Source: Candidatus Thiodiazotropha sp. (ex Codakia rugifera) (GTDB lineage: Bacteria; Pseudomonadota; Gammaproteobacteria; Chromatiales; Chromatiaceae). Taken from it: DNA of 64,000 nucleotides. Positions 37,201-45,243 of the stretch are shown piece by piece; the stretch's first letter is position 1; each line of letters begins with the position of its first letter. The notes under the pieces were generated by a model. The model made no database searches. It saw nothing but the letters and a program-made list of their open reading frames with translations, and was not told the origin of the DNA. The translations under genes and the position numbers were made by a program. The DNA lies in assembly GCA_025656675.1 (NCBI GenBank), contig JAHXHN010000007.1, positions 116,115 through 180,114 of the forward strand, written 5' to 3'.

Positions 37201-37300
37201 GATACAGAAAGACCCCGGCAATGGAAATAAATATTGCCAGAAACAGCGTTACACGTGAATGATTGATGGAAAATTTGGAGAGATTCATTTCAGACTTCAC
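34202..37300 (-). CDS. RND efflux transporter permease
   Basis: 1032 residues with the AcrB/MexB-type plan: helix 1 at about 16-32, a large periplasmic loop, helices at 335-490, a second loop and helices at 850-1010. Family runs include RPLEEKIREIAEVDTI, NGIVVAQDI and the proton-relay region GMLVDNGIVV. The sequence is of the group with a DYPKQEDPSI lead, unlike metal-exporting CzcA. It would form a tripartite pump with the MFP gene seven bases upstream in the operon; no outer-membrane TolC-like gene is present here. The substrate is unknown. Confidence 0.94.
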   Translation of the reverse strand: MKSEMNLSKFSINHSRVTLFLAIFISIAGVFLYLDYPKQEDPSITVREAIVTTQFYGMSPQRIEYLVTRPLEEKIREIAEVDTITSESKLGTSIIHVQVRDEVNNLPDVWEKLRNKVNDVKANLPDGSQGPWINDEFGLTAIATVALLSDGFSLAEMREEARDIRDNLYTLQGIKRVELYGIQEERIFIELENRKIAELGISPIAIKQALQQQNVLLTGGSVNITGRNFAIEPTGNFNNIEQISSLLLRIPNTDQSLELRDIAQIRREYVSPLENPVYFNGQQAVILSISVLDATDAVAFGNRLKQGVKALENQLSIGYSLQFATFQPDLIDKAVNGAVVNLSQTIIIVLVVVMLFLGVRTGLIVGSFVPMVMLFGMLMMSMFGIELQRISIASMIIALGMLVDNGIVVAQDIQTRMHSGTEKKAAALETGRTLTIPLLTSSLTTILAFMPLMLMVGAAGEYTGSLSYVTAILMVGSWLLAMLVVPLASVWFMKVKPASSKELNYDTRFFHLYRSALHWVLGHRLIVGILVIATLAVAVVGFAQVPKEFFPKGDRNQYLIYFDLPAGTQSDAVADQLQKLNEWLLDKQKNPEINSTVSYIGQGGPRFYSALAPVDPDSHRSFTVVSLEHSNQVKELVTRTHNHILNNYPDARGHVKSMWLGPSETGLFEIRISGQDSVILEKAAEQFMTELYALEGTIDVKHDWENPIFKLEVIIDQARARRANITSSDVAQAMNAFMDGSHVSDYREGDNVIPIIVRGSEAERDVVGNLWDLVIFSEQNTEGVSLAQVAEIRGLGQYSRIKRRDQQRTITVQAKHVKMKAAEIHQQMKPAITRLTESIPVHYSIDLGGELEGSSDAQKKLATWMPIAFMLIAALLVWQFNSFRRATVILLTIPLIIVGAVIGLLTMKAVFGFMTILGLLALAGIIINNGIVMIDRIEEERHAGTEPYDAIIAAAQSRLQPILLSVATTVLGLLPLIIYKDPLFYGMASMMAFALSVGTVLTLGVIPLLYSVLLNVKKSDESSAVSELGPVT

Positions 37301-37307
37301 CCATAGA

Positions 37308-38402
37308 TCAGCGCTTGATTGGAGGTAGTCTGACTTTCATACCGTCTGACAAAAAGCTGGCACCCGCTACCGCGACAATATCACCTTTCTGTAAACCTGA
37401 AGTGATCAAGGCCTGCTGGTTTTGTCCGCCCGTCAGAATGACTGGGGTTTTCACTACAGTACCTGATACATTATCGTAGACAAAAACATAGTGAAGCTGT
37501 TTGTTTGGGTCCGGCAGTATGGCGGATGCAGGTAATAGAAAACCATCCTGCATCTGCTCGTCAGCAACATTGATGGCAACTTCTGCACTCATGCCGGTGT
37601 GGACCCAGTCCGGTGCTTCAGCTATTTCAAACAGGACTAAAAAAGCATTTCCTTCTTGTGCACGTGTTCCGACCTGAGTAATAACGCCATCCAAAGGCTC
37701 CTTATCACGATTGGAGATATAAACAGTACCTGCCTTACCTTGGTCTATCTGCTCAATCAGGTTTTCCGGTATTTTAAGCTCGACTTCGAGTTTCCCGGTC
37801 GCATCAATTTCAAATAGGATCTGTCCTGCCGAGACCTCAGTATGTGGGTTTACCGTGCGACTTGAAATATAGCCATCAAAAGGTGCTTTAAGTACTGTAT
37901 TATTCAGTTCCTTTTGAGCAATTGCCAGCCTGCTCCGTGCACTTTTAATACTCAGTTTCGCTGAGTCTTTGTCTGCAACGGCTTGATCAAGATCAGATGC
38001 AGAAACATACCCTTTTTTTCGCAATTCCTTTTTCCGTAGATAGTCTTTATTGACTTTTTGAAACTCCGCCTGACTTTTTTTCAGATCTGCTTCGGCAGAA
38101 TTTAGGTTGAGACGGAACGTCTCATCATCCAGCAGTGCAAGTGTCTGCCCTGCCTTTATCTGATCACCATTATCAACACGTATTTCTGTTACTTTACCAC
38201 TGGATTGAAACGAGAGTTCAGTAACGTTCTTTGCTTGAATCAATCCGGTAAACCTTCTCAATTGAACAGCACTGACAGGATCGCTAAGAGTGATAGCCTT
38301 AATCGGTCTGATTGTTTCAATTCTATTGACCTCCTTTTGGTTATCACAGCCTGCAAGGATGACCGTTGATAGGATCAAGGTGTGAAGCGTCCCACGAACC
38401 AT
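37308..38402 (-). CDS. RND efflux periplasmic adaptor (membrane fusion) lipoprotein
   Basis: I choose the ATG at 38402 (MVRGTLHTLILSTVILAGC), which yields a lipoprotein signal with lipobox L-A-G-C. 364 residues. The biotinyl-lipoyl half-motif VDNGDQIKAGQTLALLDDE is near 75-95, a coiled hairpin rich in K/E/D spans about 100-160, and the second half LKAPFDGYISSRTVN follows. It links the RND pump to an outer-membrane channel. The permease gene starts seven bases after its stop. Confidence 0.93.
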   Translation of the reverse strand: MVRGTLHTLILSTVILAGCDNQKEVNRIETIRPIKAITLSDPVSAVQLRRFTGLIQAKNVTELSFQSSGKVTEIRVDNGDQIKAGQTLALLDDETFRLNLNSAEADLKKSQAEFQKVNKDYLRKKELRKKGYVSASDLDQAVADKDSAKLSIKSARSRLAIAQKELNNTVLKAPFDGYISSRTVNPHTEVSAGQILFEIDATGKLEVELKIPENLIEQIDQGKAGTVYISNRDKEPLDGVITQVGTRAQEGNAFLVLFEIAEAPDWVHTGMSAEVAINVADEQMQDGFLLPASAILPDPNKQLHYVFVYDNVSGTVVKTPVILTGGQNQQALITSGLQKGDIVAVAGASFLSDGMKVRLPPIKR

Positions 38403-38461
38403 AGTATTCAACTCTCTAATTATAATTAAGCGATGCACTGGCAAAATATTCCTTACATTGG

Positions 38462-38947
38462 CTATGCGGTGACAGGTTGTTTACTCTTTCTCTGGAGTCG
38501 GGGCTTAAAAACACCAAGAACTATAGCCAATATCAAGGGGATGATATTGCTCATTCCCACCAGCATTGCTGTATGCTCCTTTGCCTTATAAGCTTCTGTC
38601 AGCACACCTGCCTTGAGGCTCTCTTCTGCCAGCATACGTAATTCAGGCATCAAGGGCGTCAGGAGGAAAAAGGCATTAAAAGCAAGGAATGCTGCCAGGC
38701 AGATTTTAATTTTTAACCACATTGGTTTCTGTTTGTACTGACCAAACATTATAAAACCGGATAGGGTTTTCAGCACTATCCCCGGTAGAATAAAAATGTA
38801 TGCGGTTGTCTCCTGAAAAACAGCAGTGTGGTAAACAGCTTCAACATTGGATCCTGCAATGATACCGGAAGCTATATGAGCCAGAATTGTGCCGATATAC
38901 ATAATGGTGCCAACCACATGTAAAAAAAGCATTGATTTTCTTAACAT
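38462..38947 (-). CDS. DUF2269-like integral membrane protein
   Basis: 161 residues with four predicted helices (about 6-30, 48-68, 80-98, 128-148). The opening MLRKSMLFLHVVGTIMYIGTI and the phrase ALAFNAF-like AAFLAFNAFFLLTPLMPEL resemble DUF2269 and small haem-free membrane proteins. Function is unknown. It lies between the cytochrome b561 gene and the RND adaptor on the same strand, probably one operon reading b561, DUF2269, MFP, RND. Confidence 0.78.
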   Translation of the reverse strand: MLRKSMLFLHVVGTIMYIGTILAHIASGIIAGSNVEAVYHTAVFQETTAYIFILPGIVLKTLSGFIMFGQYKQKPMWLKIKICLAAFLAFNAFFLLTPLMPELRMLAEESLKAGVLTEAYKAKEHTAMLVGMSNIIPLILAIVLGVFKPRLQRKSKQPVTA

Positions 38948-38986
38948 ATTATACCTTTCTAAGTTGTGTTACGGACCTCCTGTGTA

Positions 38987-39517
38987 CTAGCTGCCCTTGC
39001 CAAACCACATACGTGAAAACAGGGCATCTTTGCGAATAAATTGATGGTAAACAAATGCAGATAAATGCCCAACAACAAGGAATAACAGCACCATACCAAG
39101 GATGCCATGCGCTATCCTTGGTGGATACATATCGAACGACTCGGGTAATGGTGCACCCGATGCTCCAAATACTATTTCCGGCAAGCCAGCCATATTCGCT
39201 ATAGCAAGACCGCTTCCCGCCATCAAAATAATAACCAGATAGAAGAGATAATGTGTTGCTGTACCTAGCTTGTTAAGGGTCTTATTGCCAATATCTGCAC
39301 TTGGTGGCCTTGATGTAAAAACACGTATGAACAAACGAATAATCATTAATACCAAGATCAATAATCCAGCAGACATATGCATTTTCAGATAAAACAATTT
39401 TTGAGGGTCGCTATTTGCAGTTTCACTTAGAACACTGTTCCCCATGATCAACCCCATAATGACCATGAAGGCTAGTACCCAATGGAAAACGACCATTAAA
39501 GGATGATAATGATTCAT
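38987..39517 (-). CDS. cytochrome b561 family protein
   Basis: 176 residues with four helices and the expected His ligands: H5 region (YHPLMVVFHWVLAF), H48 (LKMHMSAGLLILVLMIIRLFIR), and H134/H146-type residues (RIAHGILGMVLLFLVVGHLSAFVYHQFI). These di-haem b proteins usually move electrons from quinol in the inner membrane. It is divergent from a MarR gene, with a tandem palindromic repeat in the 100-base gap, so it is probably that regulator's target. Confidence 0.93.
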   Translation of the reverse strand: MNHYHPLMVVFHWVLAFMVIMGLIMGNSVLSETANSDPQKLFYLKMHMSAGLLILVLMIIRLFIRVFTSRPPSADIGNKTLNKLGTATHYLFYLVIILMAGSGLAIANMAGLPEIVFGASGAPLPESFDMYPPRIAHGILGMVLLFLVVGHLSAFVYHQFIRKDALFSRMWFGKGS

Positions 39518-39561
39518 GAGATTCTCCCGACAATATGATAGAAACGGATATTAATTCATCA

Positions 39562-39591
39562 TTGCAATTATTGCAAATGCAATTATTGCAA
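39562..39591. promoter_or_regulatory. tandem near-palindromic repeats, likely MarR operator
   Basis: TGCAATTATTGCAA occurs twice in direct orientation at 39563-39576 and 39578-39591, with a period of 15 bases. Each unit is nearly a palindrome (TTGCAATwATTGCAA). The pair sits between the divergent b561 and marR start codons. Two dimers on adjacent sites would block both promoters, the common MarR arrangement. Confidence 0.65.
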
Positions 39592-39620
39592 TTTCCTGCT
39601 AATATGTCATTATTCACTGT

Positions 39621-40082
39621 ATGAATAAGCAGTTAACACAGAAAACAAGAGAAAATAGCGTCGGCTGGATGTTAAAAGTACTGACGACATCACTTGATTC
39701 AGAAATGAATTGTGAATTGAAACGGCTTGATCTGAGTATCAGTCACTTCGCTGTATTGATGACATTGCTGGAAAATGAGGGCCTCACTCAGACAGAAATC
39801 GGAAAAAAAGTTATCATGCCAGGTTATGCCACTACCCGCACGATCGATGCTCTTGAACAGAAAAAACTGGTTAATCGTTGCAAAGACGAAAAATCAAGAA
39901 GGAGCTTCAAAATATTCTTAACCCATTTAGGCCATGAATTAGCACCAGATCTCTTTAATATTGTTGGTAAGGTAAATGAAGATTTACTATCGGTTCTTAA
40001 TTCTACTGAGAAAAAGAACCTCTCAAAAATACTGTATAAACTAGTACAGGCTAAACTAAGAAAGCTTGATAACCAAGATTAA
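39621..40082 (+). CDS. MarR-family transcriptional regulator
   Basis: 153 residues. The winged helix includes LTQTEIGKKVIMPGYATTRTIDALEQKKLVNR and a wing KDEKSRRSFKIFLT. Its ATG at 39621 lies 30 bases after the tandem repeats. It is divergent from the b561-DUF2269-MFP-RND genes, suggesting it represses them. It lacks the Cys tail found in the MarR at 31001. Confidence 0.93.
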   Translation: MNKQLTQKTRENSVGWMLKVLTTSLDSEMNCELKRLDLSISHFAVLMTLLENEGLTQTEIGKKVIMPGYATTRTIDALEQKKLVNRCKDEKSRRSFKIFLTHLGHELAPDLFNIVGKVNEDLLSVLNSTEKKNLSKILYKLVQAKLRKLDNQD

Positions 40083-40219
40083 ACGCTATGTCGAATTCCA
40101 TTTGAATAGTTAATGCAGTAGACATTTCATCTTTTCGAGAAACGCTCAGAAAAGGCAGTAAATTTAGGGATGCATATATTCCAAATACCCTCTCTACAGA
40201 AGCACCATGTACAGGCCAT

Positions 40220-41047
40220 TTAACCCTCTTCTGTTACAACGCTCCTAATCATATAGCCACCTGATTTTTCATCAGCCTCAAGAATAAGCAGCTTGCGTGC
40301 TTGTGCTTCCTCAAGTAATTTGCTGAAAGTACTGAATCCATGGTATCTCTCACTGAAACCAGGTTTACGACGCTTTAGTGTTTGTTTAACCATTGATCCC
40401 CAAACCTTCTCCATTTCACCACGCTCCTGGATCAGGTCTTCCACCGTCGCAACGACCAGATTCAAAGCTGCCTGCTTTCGTTTCTCCTCCTCACTCACCG
40501 GCTGTTTCGAAGCCTTCTTCTTAGTACTCTTATTACTGGAACTCTTGCGTTTACGAACCGGCTTTTCTAACTCCCTCACTAAATCGTCATAGAAAATAAA
40601 CTCATCACAGTTGGCTGTAAGAAGATCTGAGGTGGAGTTTTTTACACCCACGCCAATAACAACTTTATTGTTTTCCCGCAACTTGCTTACTAGCGGTGAA
40701 AAGTCTGAATCACCACTAACAATAACAAAAGTATCAAGGTGTAGCTTGGTATAACAAAGATCCAAAGCATCAACCACCATTCGGATATCTGCAGAGTTCT
40801 TACCCGATTGGCGCACATGAGGAATCTCGATTAACTCGAATGCCGCTTCATGCATGGCAGCCTTGAACTCCTTGTACCGATCCCAGTCACAATAGGCCTT
40901 CTTGACCACGATGTTGCCTTTAAGCAATAACCGCTCGAGAACCTTCTGAATATCAAAGGCTGTATAATTGACGTCACGTACGCCGAGTGCAATATTCTCG
41001 AAATCACAGAACACGGCCATATTTTGTGTATTGATCGATTCAGTCAT
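40220..41047 (-). CDS. NYN domain protein with C-terminal OST-HTH/LOTUS-type domain
   Basis: 275 residues. The NYN (PIN-like RNase) domain spans 10-160 with the acidic set D15, N18, D87, D113 and D115 (AVFCDFENIALG; SGKNSADIRM; IVSGDSDFSPL). A basic linker KRKSSSNKSTKKKASKQ follows, then a winged-helix OST-HTH domain at about 195-270. Related LabA/NYN proteins are thought to bind or cut RNA. It is encoded alone between marR and the divergently oriented dusA. The RNA target is unknown. Confidence 0.88.
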   Translation of the reverse strand: MTESINTQNMAVFCDFENIALGVRDVNYTAFDIQKVLERLLLKGNIVVKKAYCDWDRYKEFKAAMHEAAFELIEIPHVRQSGKNSADIRMVVDALDLCYTKLHLDTFVIVSGDSDFSPLVSKLRENNKVVIGVGVKNSTSDLLTANCDEFIFYDDLVRELEKPVRKRKSSSNKSTKKKASKQPVSEEEKRKQAALNLVVATVEDLIQERGEMEKVWGSMVKQTLKRRKPGFSERYHGFSTFSKLLEEAQARKLLILEADEKSGGYMIRSVVTEEG

Positions 41048-41342
41048 TTGAGAGTTACCGTAAAAATGTGATGTGTCTGTATTTAGGATAGTGAAGTATC
41101 ATTCGGGTGAACTCAACCCGGGAAAGAAACTACAGCAGCCTGGTTCACCCAGTGTGTCTGAACAGATGTCTAAATACTCAGAGGGTGTTGTATGAGAGAC
41201 ACTATACTGGTAATAGCGCATCTATTCATGCACTATAGTAAAACTTATTTATCTGACCTTCAAAATGAAACACCTGACTTTGATCAGGTCGCCCTATACA
41301 GAAAATAGTCTTTTTGATATTTGAAATTTTTTACACCTCTGA

Positions 41343-42314
41343 ATGATTGACCGCAAACTCTCCGTCGCGCCCATGCTGGACTGGACAGACCGTTACTGTC
41401 GCTACTTTCTACGCTTGATTTCCCAGCATGTCGTGCTTTATACAGAGATGGTTACCACAGGTGCTCTGTTACATGGAGATCGAGCGCGTTTTCTCGATTA
41501 CGATCCATCTGAACATCCTCTGGCATTACAACTGGGTGGCAGTGATCCGAATGAATTATCGCTATGCACCAAGCTAGGAGAGAAATGGGGGTACGATGAG
41601 ATCAACCTGAATGTGGGATGCCCATCGGACAGGGTTCAGTCAGGACGCTTTGGTGCATGTTTGATGCTAACCCCTCAGCTGGTTGGCGATTGTGTCAAAG
41701 CAATGAAGGATAGTGCTGCGATCGACATCACCGTTAAACACCGCATAGGCGTCGACGATCATGATAGTTACTCAGCACTTTGTGATTTCATCGGTATTGT
41801 CTCCGAAGCTGGCTGCACCACTTTTATTGTACATGCCCGTAATGCCTGGCTGCAGGGATTGAGCCCAAAAGAGAATCGTGAAATCCCTCCCCTCTCTTAT
41901 GAAACAGTCCATCAGCTCAAGCGCGACTTCCCCCACCTTGAATTGATCATTAACGGTGGCATCACCCATCTGGAAATGGCTCAACGGCAACTTGAGTCTG
42001 TAGATGGCGTGATGATCGGTCGTGGGGCTTATCACAATCCCTGGATCCTTGCTGACGTTGACCGATTGATATTTGGTTGCGATCACACTGTAGTAAGTCG
42101 GCACCAGATTGTCGAAGCATTAATTCCCTATGTCGAAAAAGAGTTGGCAAACGGGATACCGATCAATCGTATCACGCGTCACATACTAGGCCTGTTTCAG
42201 GGACAGCCGGGTGCAAGAAAGTGGCGACGAATGTTGAGTGAAGAGTCTCACCTCGATGGTGTGGATAGCCAATTATTAATTCGGGCTGCAGCACAGGTTA
42301 CTGAAGAATCTTAA
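41343..42314 (+). CDS. dusA: tRNA-dihydrouridine(20/20a) synthase DusA
   Basis: 323 residues of the FMN-dependent TIM-barrel Dus family. It starts SVAPMLDWTDRYCRYFLR, the DusA-type N terminus. LQLGGSDP and NLNVGCPSDRVQSGRFGACLM contain the active-site Cys (NVGCPS). KHRIGVDD, INGGI and VMIGRGAYHNPW bind FMN. It reduces U20/U20a in the tRNA D loop with NADPH. A hairpin ACCTGA/TCAGGT lies just upstream at 41272-41289. Confidence 0.95.
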   Translation: MIDRKLSVAPMLDWTDRYCRYFLRLISQHVVLYTEMVTTGALLHGDRARFLDYDPSEHPLALQLGGSDPNELSLCTKLGEKWGYDEINLNVGCPSDRVQSGRFGACLMLTPQLVGDCVKAMKDSAAIDITVKHRIGVDDHDSYSALCDFIGIVSEAGCTTFIVHARNAWLQGLSPKENREIPPLSYETVHQLKRDFPHLELIINGGITHLEMAQRQLESVDGVMIGRGAYHNPWILADVDRLIFGCDHTVVSRHQIVEALIPYVEKELANGIPINRITRHILGLFQGQPGARKWRRMLSEESHLDGVDSQLLIRAAAQVTEES

Positions 42315-42410
42315 ACCTAAGGTGCGGCAGACCATACCCTACCTGGATCACCTGACCGAATACAGTGAATCGCCACAACCAGAATTCAGGTTATCCGGGC
42401 TGCGCAACAT

Positions 42411-42443
42411 AAAAAAAACGGCGCCTATAGACGCCGTTTTTTC
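42411..42443. terminator. bidirectional terminator between dusA and yceI
   Basis: ACGGCG (42418-42423) pairs with CGCCGT (42432-42437), extended by a run of A before and T after (42412-42417 and 42438-42442). It can stop transcription from dusA on the plus strand and from the yceI side on the minus strand, since both arms carry A/T runs. Confidence 0.85.
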
Positions 42444-42460
42444 TGCATGCCTTTATTCGA

Positions 42461-43033
42461 CTACTGTCTAATACCTTCCACGGAGAGTTCCAACTGGATG
42501 ATGCGCGCAGCTGGTCCCAGGTCGAAGGGAATACCAAAATCGGTGAGTGCAATCTCTGTCGTACCGTAAAGACCTCTACGATAGCCACCCCAGGGGTCCT
42601 TACCATGACCGATATGTTCAACCGCGATCACAACAGGCTTGGTCACACCTCGCAGGGTGAGATTACCTTTGAGTTCCGCTGTCCCGTCACTCTTCTCTGT
42701 AAATGCGGTTGAGGAAAATTTTGCTGCTGGATATTTTTCAACATACAGAAAATCTTCACCACGCAGATGTTTATCCCGCTCAGCATGATTGCTGTCGACA
42801 CTGGCCGGCTTGATATCGACCGTTACCTTGGACTCACTTGGATGCTTCTCGTCATAACTGAAGCTGCCACTGAATTCATTAAACCGGCCTAGCAGCCAGC
42901 TATAACCAAGATGTTTGACACGAAACTGAATAAAGGCATGGGCACCCTTGGTATCGATAACATAGTTTTCTGCCTGTAAGGGTGTCGCTATAGCTACGCT
43001 GGCTAACATAAGATAGATGAAATAGCGTTTCAT
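42461..43033 (-). CDS. YceI family periplasmic protein
   Basis: 190 residues with a signal peptide cleaved near 21 (MKRYFIYLMLASVAIATPLQA). The lipocalin-like YceI barrel follows: YVIDTKGAHAFIQFRVKHLGYSWLLGRF, VDIKPASVDSNHAERDKHLRGEDFL, KGNLTLRGVTKPV. YceI proteins bind isoprenoid lipids such as polyisoprenoid or quinone-like molecules. It is in a minus-strand run with wrbA, cytochrome b561 and pirin genes, a common redox-stress grouping. Confidence 0.95.
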   Translation of the reverse strand: MKRYFIYLMLASVAIATPLQAENYVIDTKGAHAFIQFRVKHLGYSWLLGRFNEFSGSFSYDEKHPSESKVTVDIKPASVDSNHAERDKHLRGEDFLYVEKYPAAKFSSTAFTEKSDGTAELKGNLTLRGVTKPVVIAVEHIGHGKDPWGGYRRGLYGTTEIALTDFGIPFDLGPAARIIQLELSVEGIRQ

Positions 43034-43064
43034 GGAGATTCTCCTTGAAGTAAGTCGTGATTGT

Positions 43065-43664
43065 CTAAACTGTATTTCGTCCGCGAATCAGCTGCTGGGT
43101 AATGGTAGCGACACGTGCACCATAACGCGTTGCTGTAGCGATATCACCTGCAGACGGTGCATCGCCGGGATTGACCTGAAAGCTGGCAGCCATCGGACCC
43201 ATGTAGGAACCAACCCGGTTCAATACTTCCGGTCCGGGGCCTTCGATGTGATTCATAGACTCAGGGTCACTCTCAGCGGGTTGCATACCAAGGCTGACAT
43301 AAATCATGCTGTGCTGCATGGCATTGATCACTAAACCTACCAGAGTATTCAGCTTGTCCCCTGAAAAGGAACTGGAATTGGTGAAAGCACCCGCCACCTT
43401 GTCCTTCCAAGACTGGGTAAACCATTTGGCTGCAGCAGTCTCCAGAAATTTTTTCATCTCTGCCGACATGCTCCCCATGTAGGTAGGGCTGCCGAAGATG
43501 ATAGCATCAGCTTCATCGAGGCTATCCAGATTGCTACCCGCCTCTTCCGAGGTGAGCAGTCTGGCTTCCACCCCTTCGATACTTTCAGCACCTCTATGTA
43601 CTGCCTCTGCCTGCAGTTTGGTGTGACCGAAGCCACTGTGGTACACAATAGCAACCTTAATCAT
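43065..43664 (-). CDS. WrbA-like flavodoxin-family NAD(P)H:quinone oxidoreductase
   Basis: 199 residues. The flavodoxin fold starts IKVAIVYHSGFGHTKLQAEAVHRGAES (FMN phosphate loop at 8-14), then ADAIIFGSPTYMGSMSAEMKKFLE and KVAGAFTNSSSFSGDK. WrbA-type proteins reduce quinones by two electrons. The start is ATG at 43664. It lies between yceI and the b561 gene. It is a distant WrbA rather than a canonical one by eye. Confidence 0.9.
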   Translation of the reverse strand: MIKVAIVYHSGFGHTKLQAEAVHRGAESIEGVEARLLTSEEAGSNLDSLDEADAIIFGSPTYMGSMSAEMKKFLETAAAKWFTQSWKDKVAGAFTNSSSFSGDKLNTLVGLVINAMQHSMIYVSLGMQPAESDPESMNHIEGPGPEVLNRVGSYMGPMAASFQVNPGDAPSAGDIATATRYGARVATITQQLIRGRNTV

Positions 43665-43738
43665 CTATTAGTCTCCTCATGGTTTATTAACTGGAGGCAT
43701 TGATATTGCTTTATCGATGCACTCCCTAAAGTGTCTTC

Positions 43739-44284
43739 TCAGATCCCAAGCATGCGCTTGAGTGTCCGATCATGGTCTAAAAAATGGTGTTTTAATGCAG
43801 CCAGCGTATGCAGTGCACTCAGCACAATGATGCTCCAGGCCAGATAGAGATGGACCTTACCGGCAATATCCTCCTGCCCGTCTATGCCACTGATGGTTGC
43901 CGGTATTGAAAACCAGTCAAATACCTCCAGCGGCCTGCCATCGGCAGTCGATATCAAGTAGCCACTGATCATCACGGCAAACATCAACAGATAGAGTAAG
44001 CTGTGCACCAGCAACCCCACTCGACGTTCATAGGGCTTATGGGTGGGTAGATGGTCTGGCCGCTGGTTGAAATGGCGCCAGATAAACCGGCCCACCAAAA
44101 CAACAAAGAGCAACATACCGATACCCTTATGCCACCAGGGCCCTAGTTGATACCAGGCATCGTAGTAACCCAGATCACGCATCCATAGTCCCAGGCCAAA
44201 CAGACCGAATATAACCAGGGCCACCAACCAATGGAGTACCATAGCGATCAAGCCGTAGTTCTCCCTGTCATTGGCTAAACGCAT
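43739..44284 (-). CDS. cytochrome b561 family protein
   Basis: 181 residues with four helices. His ligand candidates lie in AMVLHWLVALVIFGLFG, PWWHKGIGMLLFVVLVGRF, RVGLLVHSLLYLLMFAVMISGY and LHTLAALKHHFLDHD. It carries electrons between quinol and a periplasmic or membrane partner. Its ATG overlaps the pirin stop by one base, so the two are coupled. This is the second b561 gene of the window. Confidence 0.93.
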   Translation of the reverse strand: MRLANDRENYGLIAMVLHWLVALVIFGLFGLGLWMRDLGYYDAWYQLGPWWHKGIGMLLFVVLVGRFIWRHFNQRPDHLPTHKPYERRVGLLVHSLLYLLMFAVMISGYLISTADGRPLEVFDWFSIPATISGIDGQEDIAGKVHLYLAWSIIVLSALHTLAALKHHFLDHDRTLKRMLGI

Positions 44285-45129
44285 CAGAAGCGTCCCTCCT
44301 GATAGTCACTGAATGCCTGCTGGAGCTCCGCCTCATTGTTCATGACGAAGGGACCACGTCTGGCAATAGGTTCATTCAGCGGCTGACCTGCAACCAGTAA
44401 CAGACGACTCGATTGATGTGCCGTCAATTCGACCGATTCACCTTGATCCAACACAGCCAGGTTACCGCCTTCCAGTGTTGTTTCATCGATTGAGAGTATC
44501 CCCTCGATAAGATAGATGAAGGCGTTATAACGCTCAGGTAATGGCTCACTAAAATGGGTACCCGCTGGAAGTGTGATGTCGAAAAAGAGCGCAGGTGTAA
44601 CTAACTCACTTACCGGACCTTGGGTATGGCGTGAAGTACGTCCTGCCACAACACGGACTGATACACCATCACCTCGCTGTTCAACAGGAATCACCTGCCG
44701 GTCAAACTCCTGATAACGAGGCGCTGTCATTTTCTGCCCTGCCGGCAGATTGACCCACAACTGGAAACCCGACAACAAACCATCCTGCTGCTGTGGCATT
44801 TCAGAGTGAATCACACCACTTCCGGCAGTCATCCACTGCACCCCACCCGCTTCTAAGATCCCTGTGTGACCGGCATTGTCACGGTGCTCCACCTGGCCAG
44901 CCAGTAGGTAGGTAACCGTCTCAAAGCCTCGGTGGGGATGGGGTGGAAAACCGCCAATATAGTCATCCGGATCGTCAGAGCGAAATGCATCCAGCAGTAA
45001 AAAAGGATCAAGTTGGGGTAACTGCGGTCCCCCGATCACCCTTGTCAGACGCACGCCAGCGCCGTCGGATGTCTCTTGTCCATGCACGGTTCTCCTGACT
45101 GATCGCCTGTTGTTTGTGAGCTGCTCCAT
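44284..45129 (-). CDS. pirin family protein
   Basis: 281 residues, bicupin fold. Metal-site motifs include FPPHPHRGFETVTYLLAG near 60-78 (His and Glu ligands) and GVIHSEMP near 104-111. Some pirins act as quercetin dioxygenases or redox-sensing cofactors. It heads the pirin-b561-wrbA-yceI run and is divergent from a LysR gene, whose likely operator is in the 114-base gap. Confidence 0.94.
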   Translation of the reverse strand: MEQLTNNRRSVRRTVHGQETSDGAGVRLTRVIGGPQLPQLDPFLLLDAFRSDDPDDYIGGFPPHPHRGFETVTYLLAGQVEHRDNAGHTGILEAGGVQWMTAGSGVIHSEMPQQQDGLLSGFQLWVNLPAGQKMTAPRYQEFDRQVIPVEQRGDGVSVRVVAGRTSRHTQGPVSELVTPALFFDITLPAGTHFSEPLPERYNAFIYLIEGILSIDETTLEGGNLAVLDQGESVELTAHQSSRLLLVAGQPLNEPIARRGPFVMNNEAELQQAFSDYQEGRF

Positions 45130-45160
45130 GACAGCCTCCTCGCATAAATGCTCAGTAATT

Positions 45161-45177
45161 TGATCGGTTATTGATCA
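45161..45177. promoter_or_regulatory. LysR-type operator candidate
   Basis: TGATC-N7-GATCA forms a 17-base interrupted palindrome between the divergent pirin and lysR starts. This location and symmetry fit a LysR-family binding site, although the classical T-N11-A core was not confirmed. Confidence 0.45.
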
Positions 45178-45243
45178 TTTTAGGTTGTCATTAAGGGAGA
45201 TAAAGGTCACTATTTAGGAAACACTGTTGCTAAAAATAGAACA

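Noticed and set aside
41272..41289. ACCTGA/TCAGGT hairpin containing TTGAT just before dusA
   Set aside because: Short stem, right FNR half absent, no T run; too little to call a regulator site or terminator.
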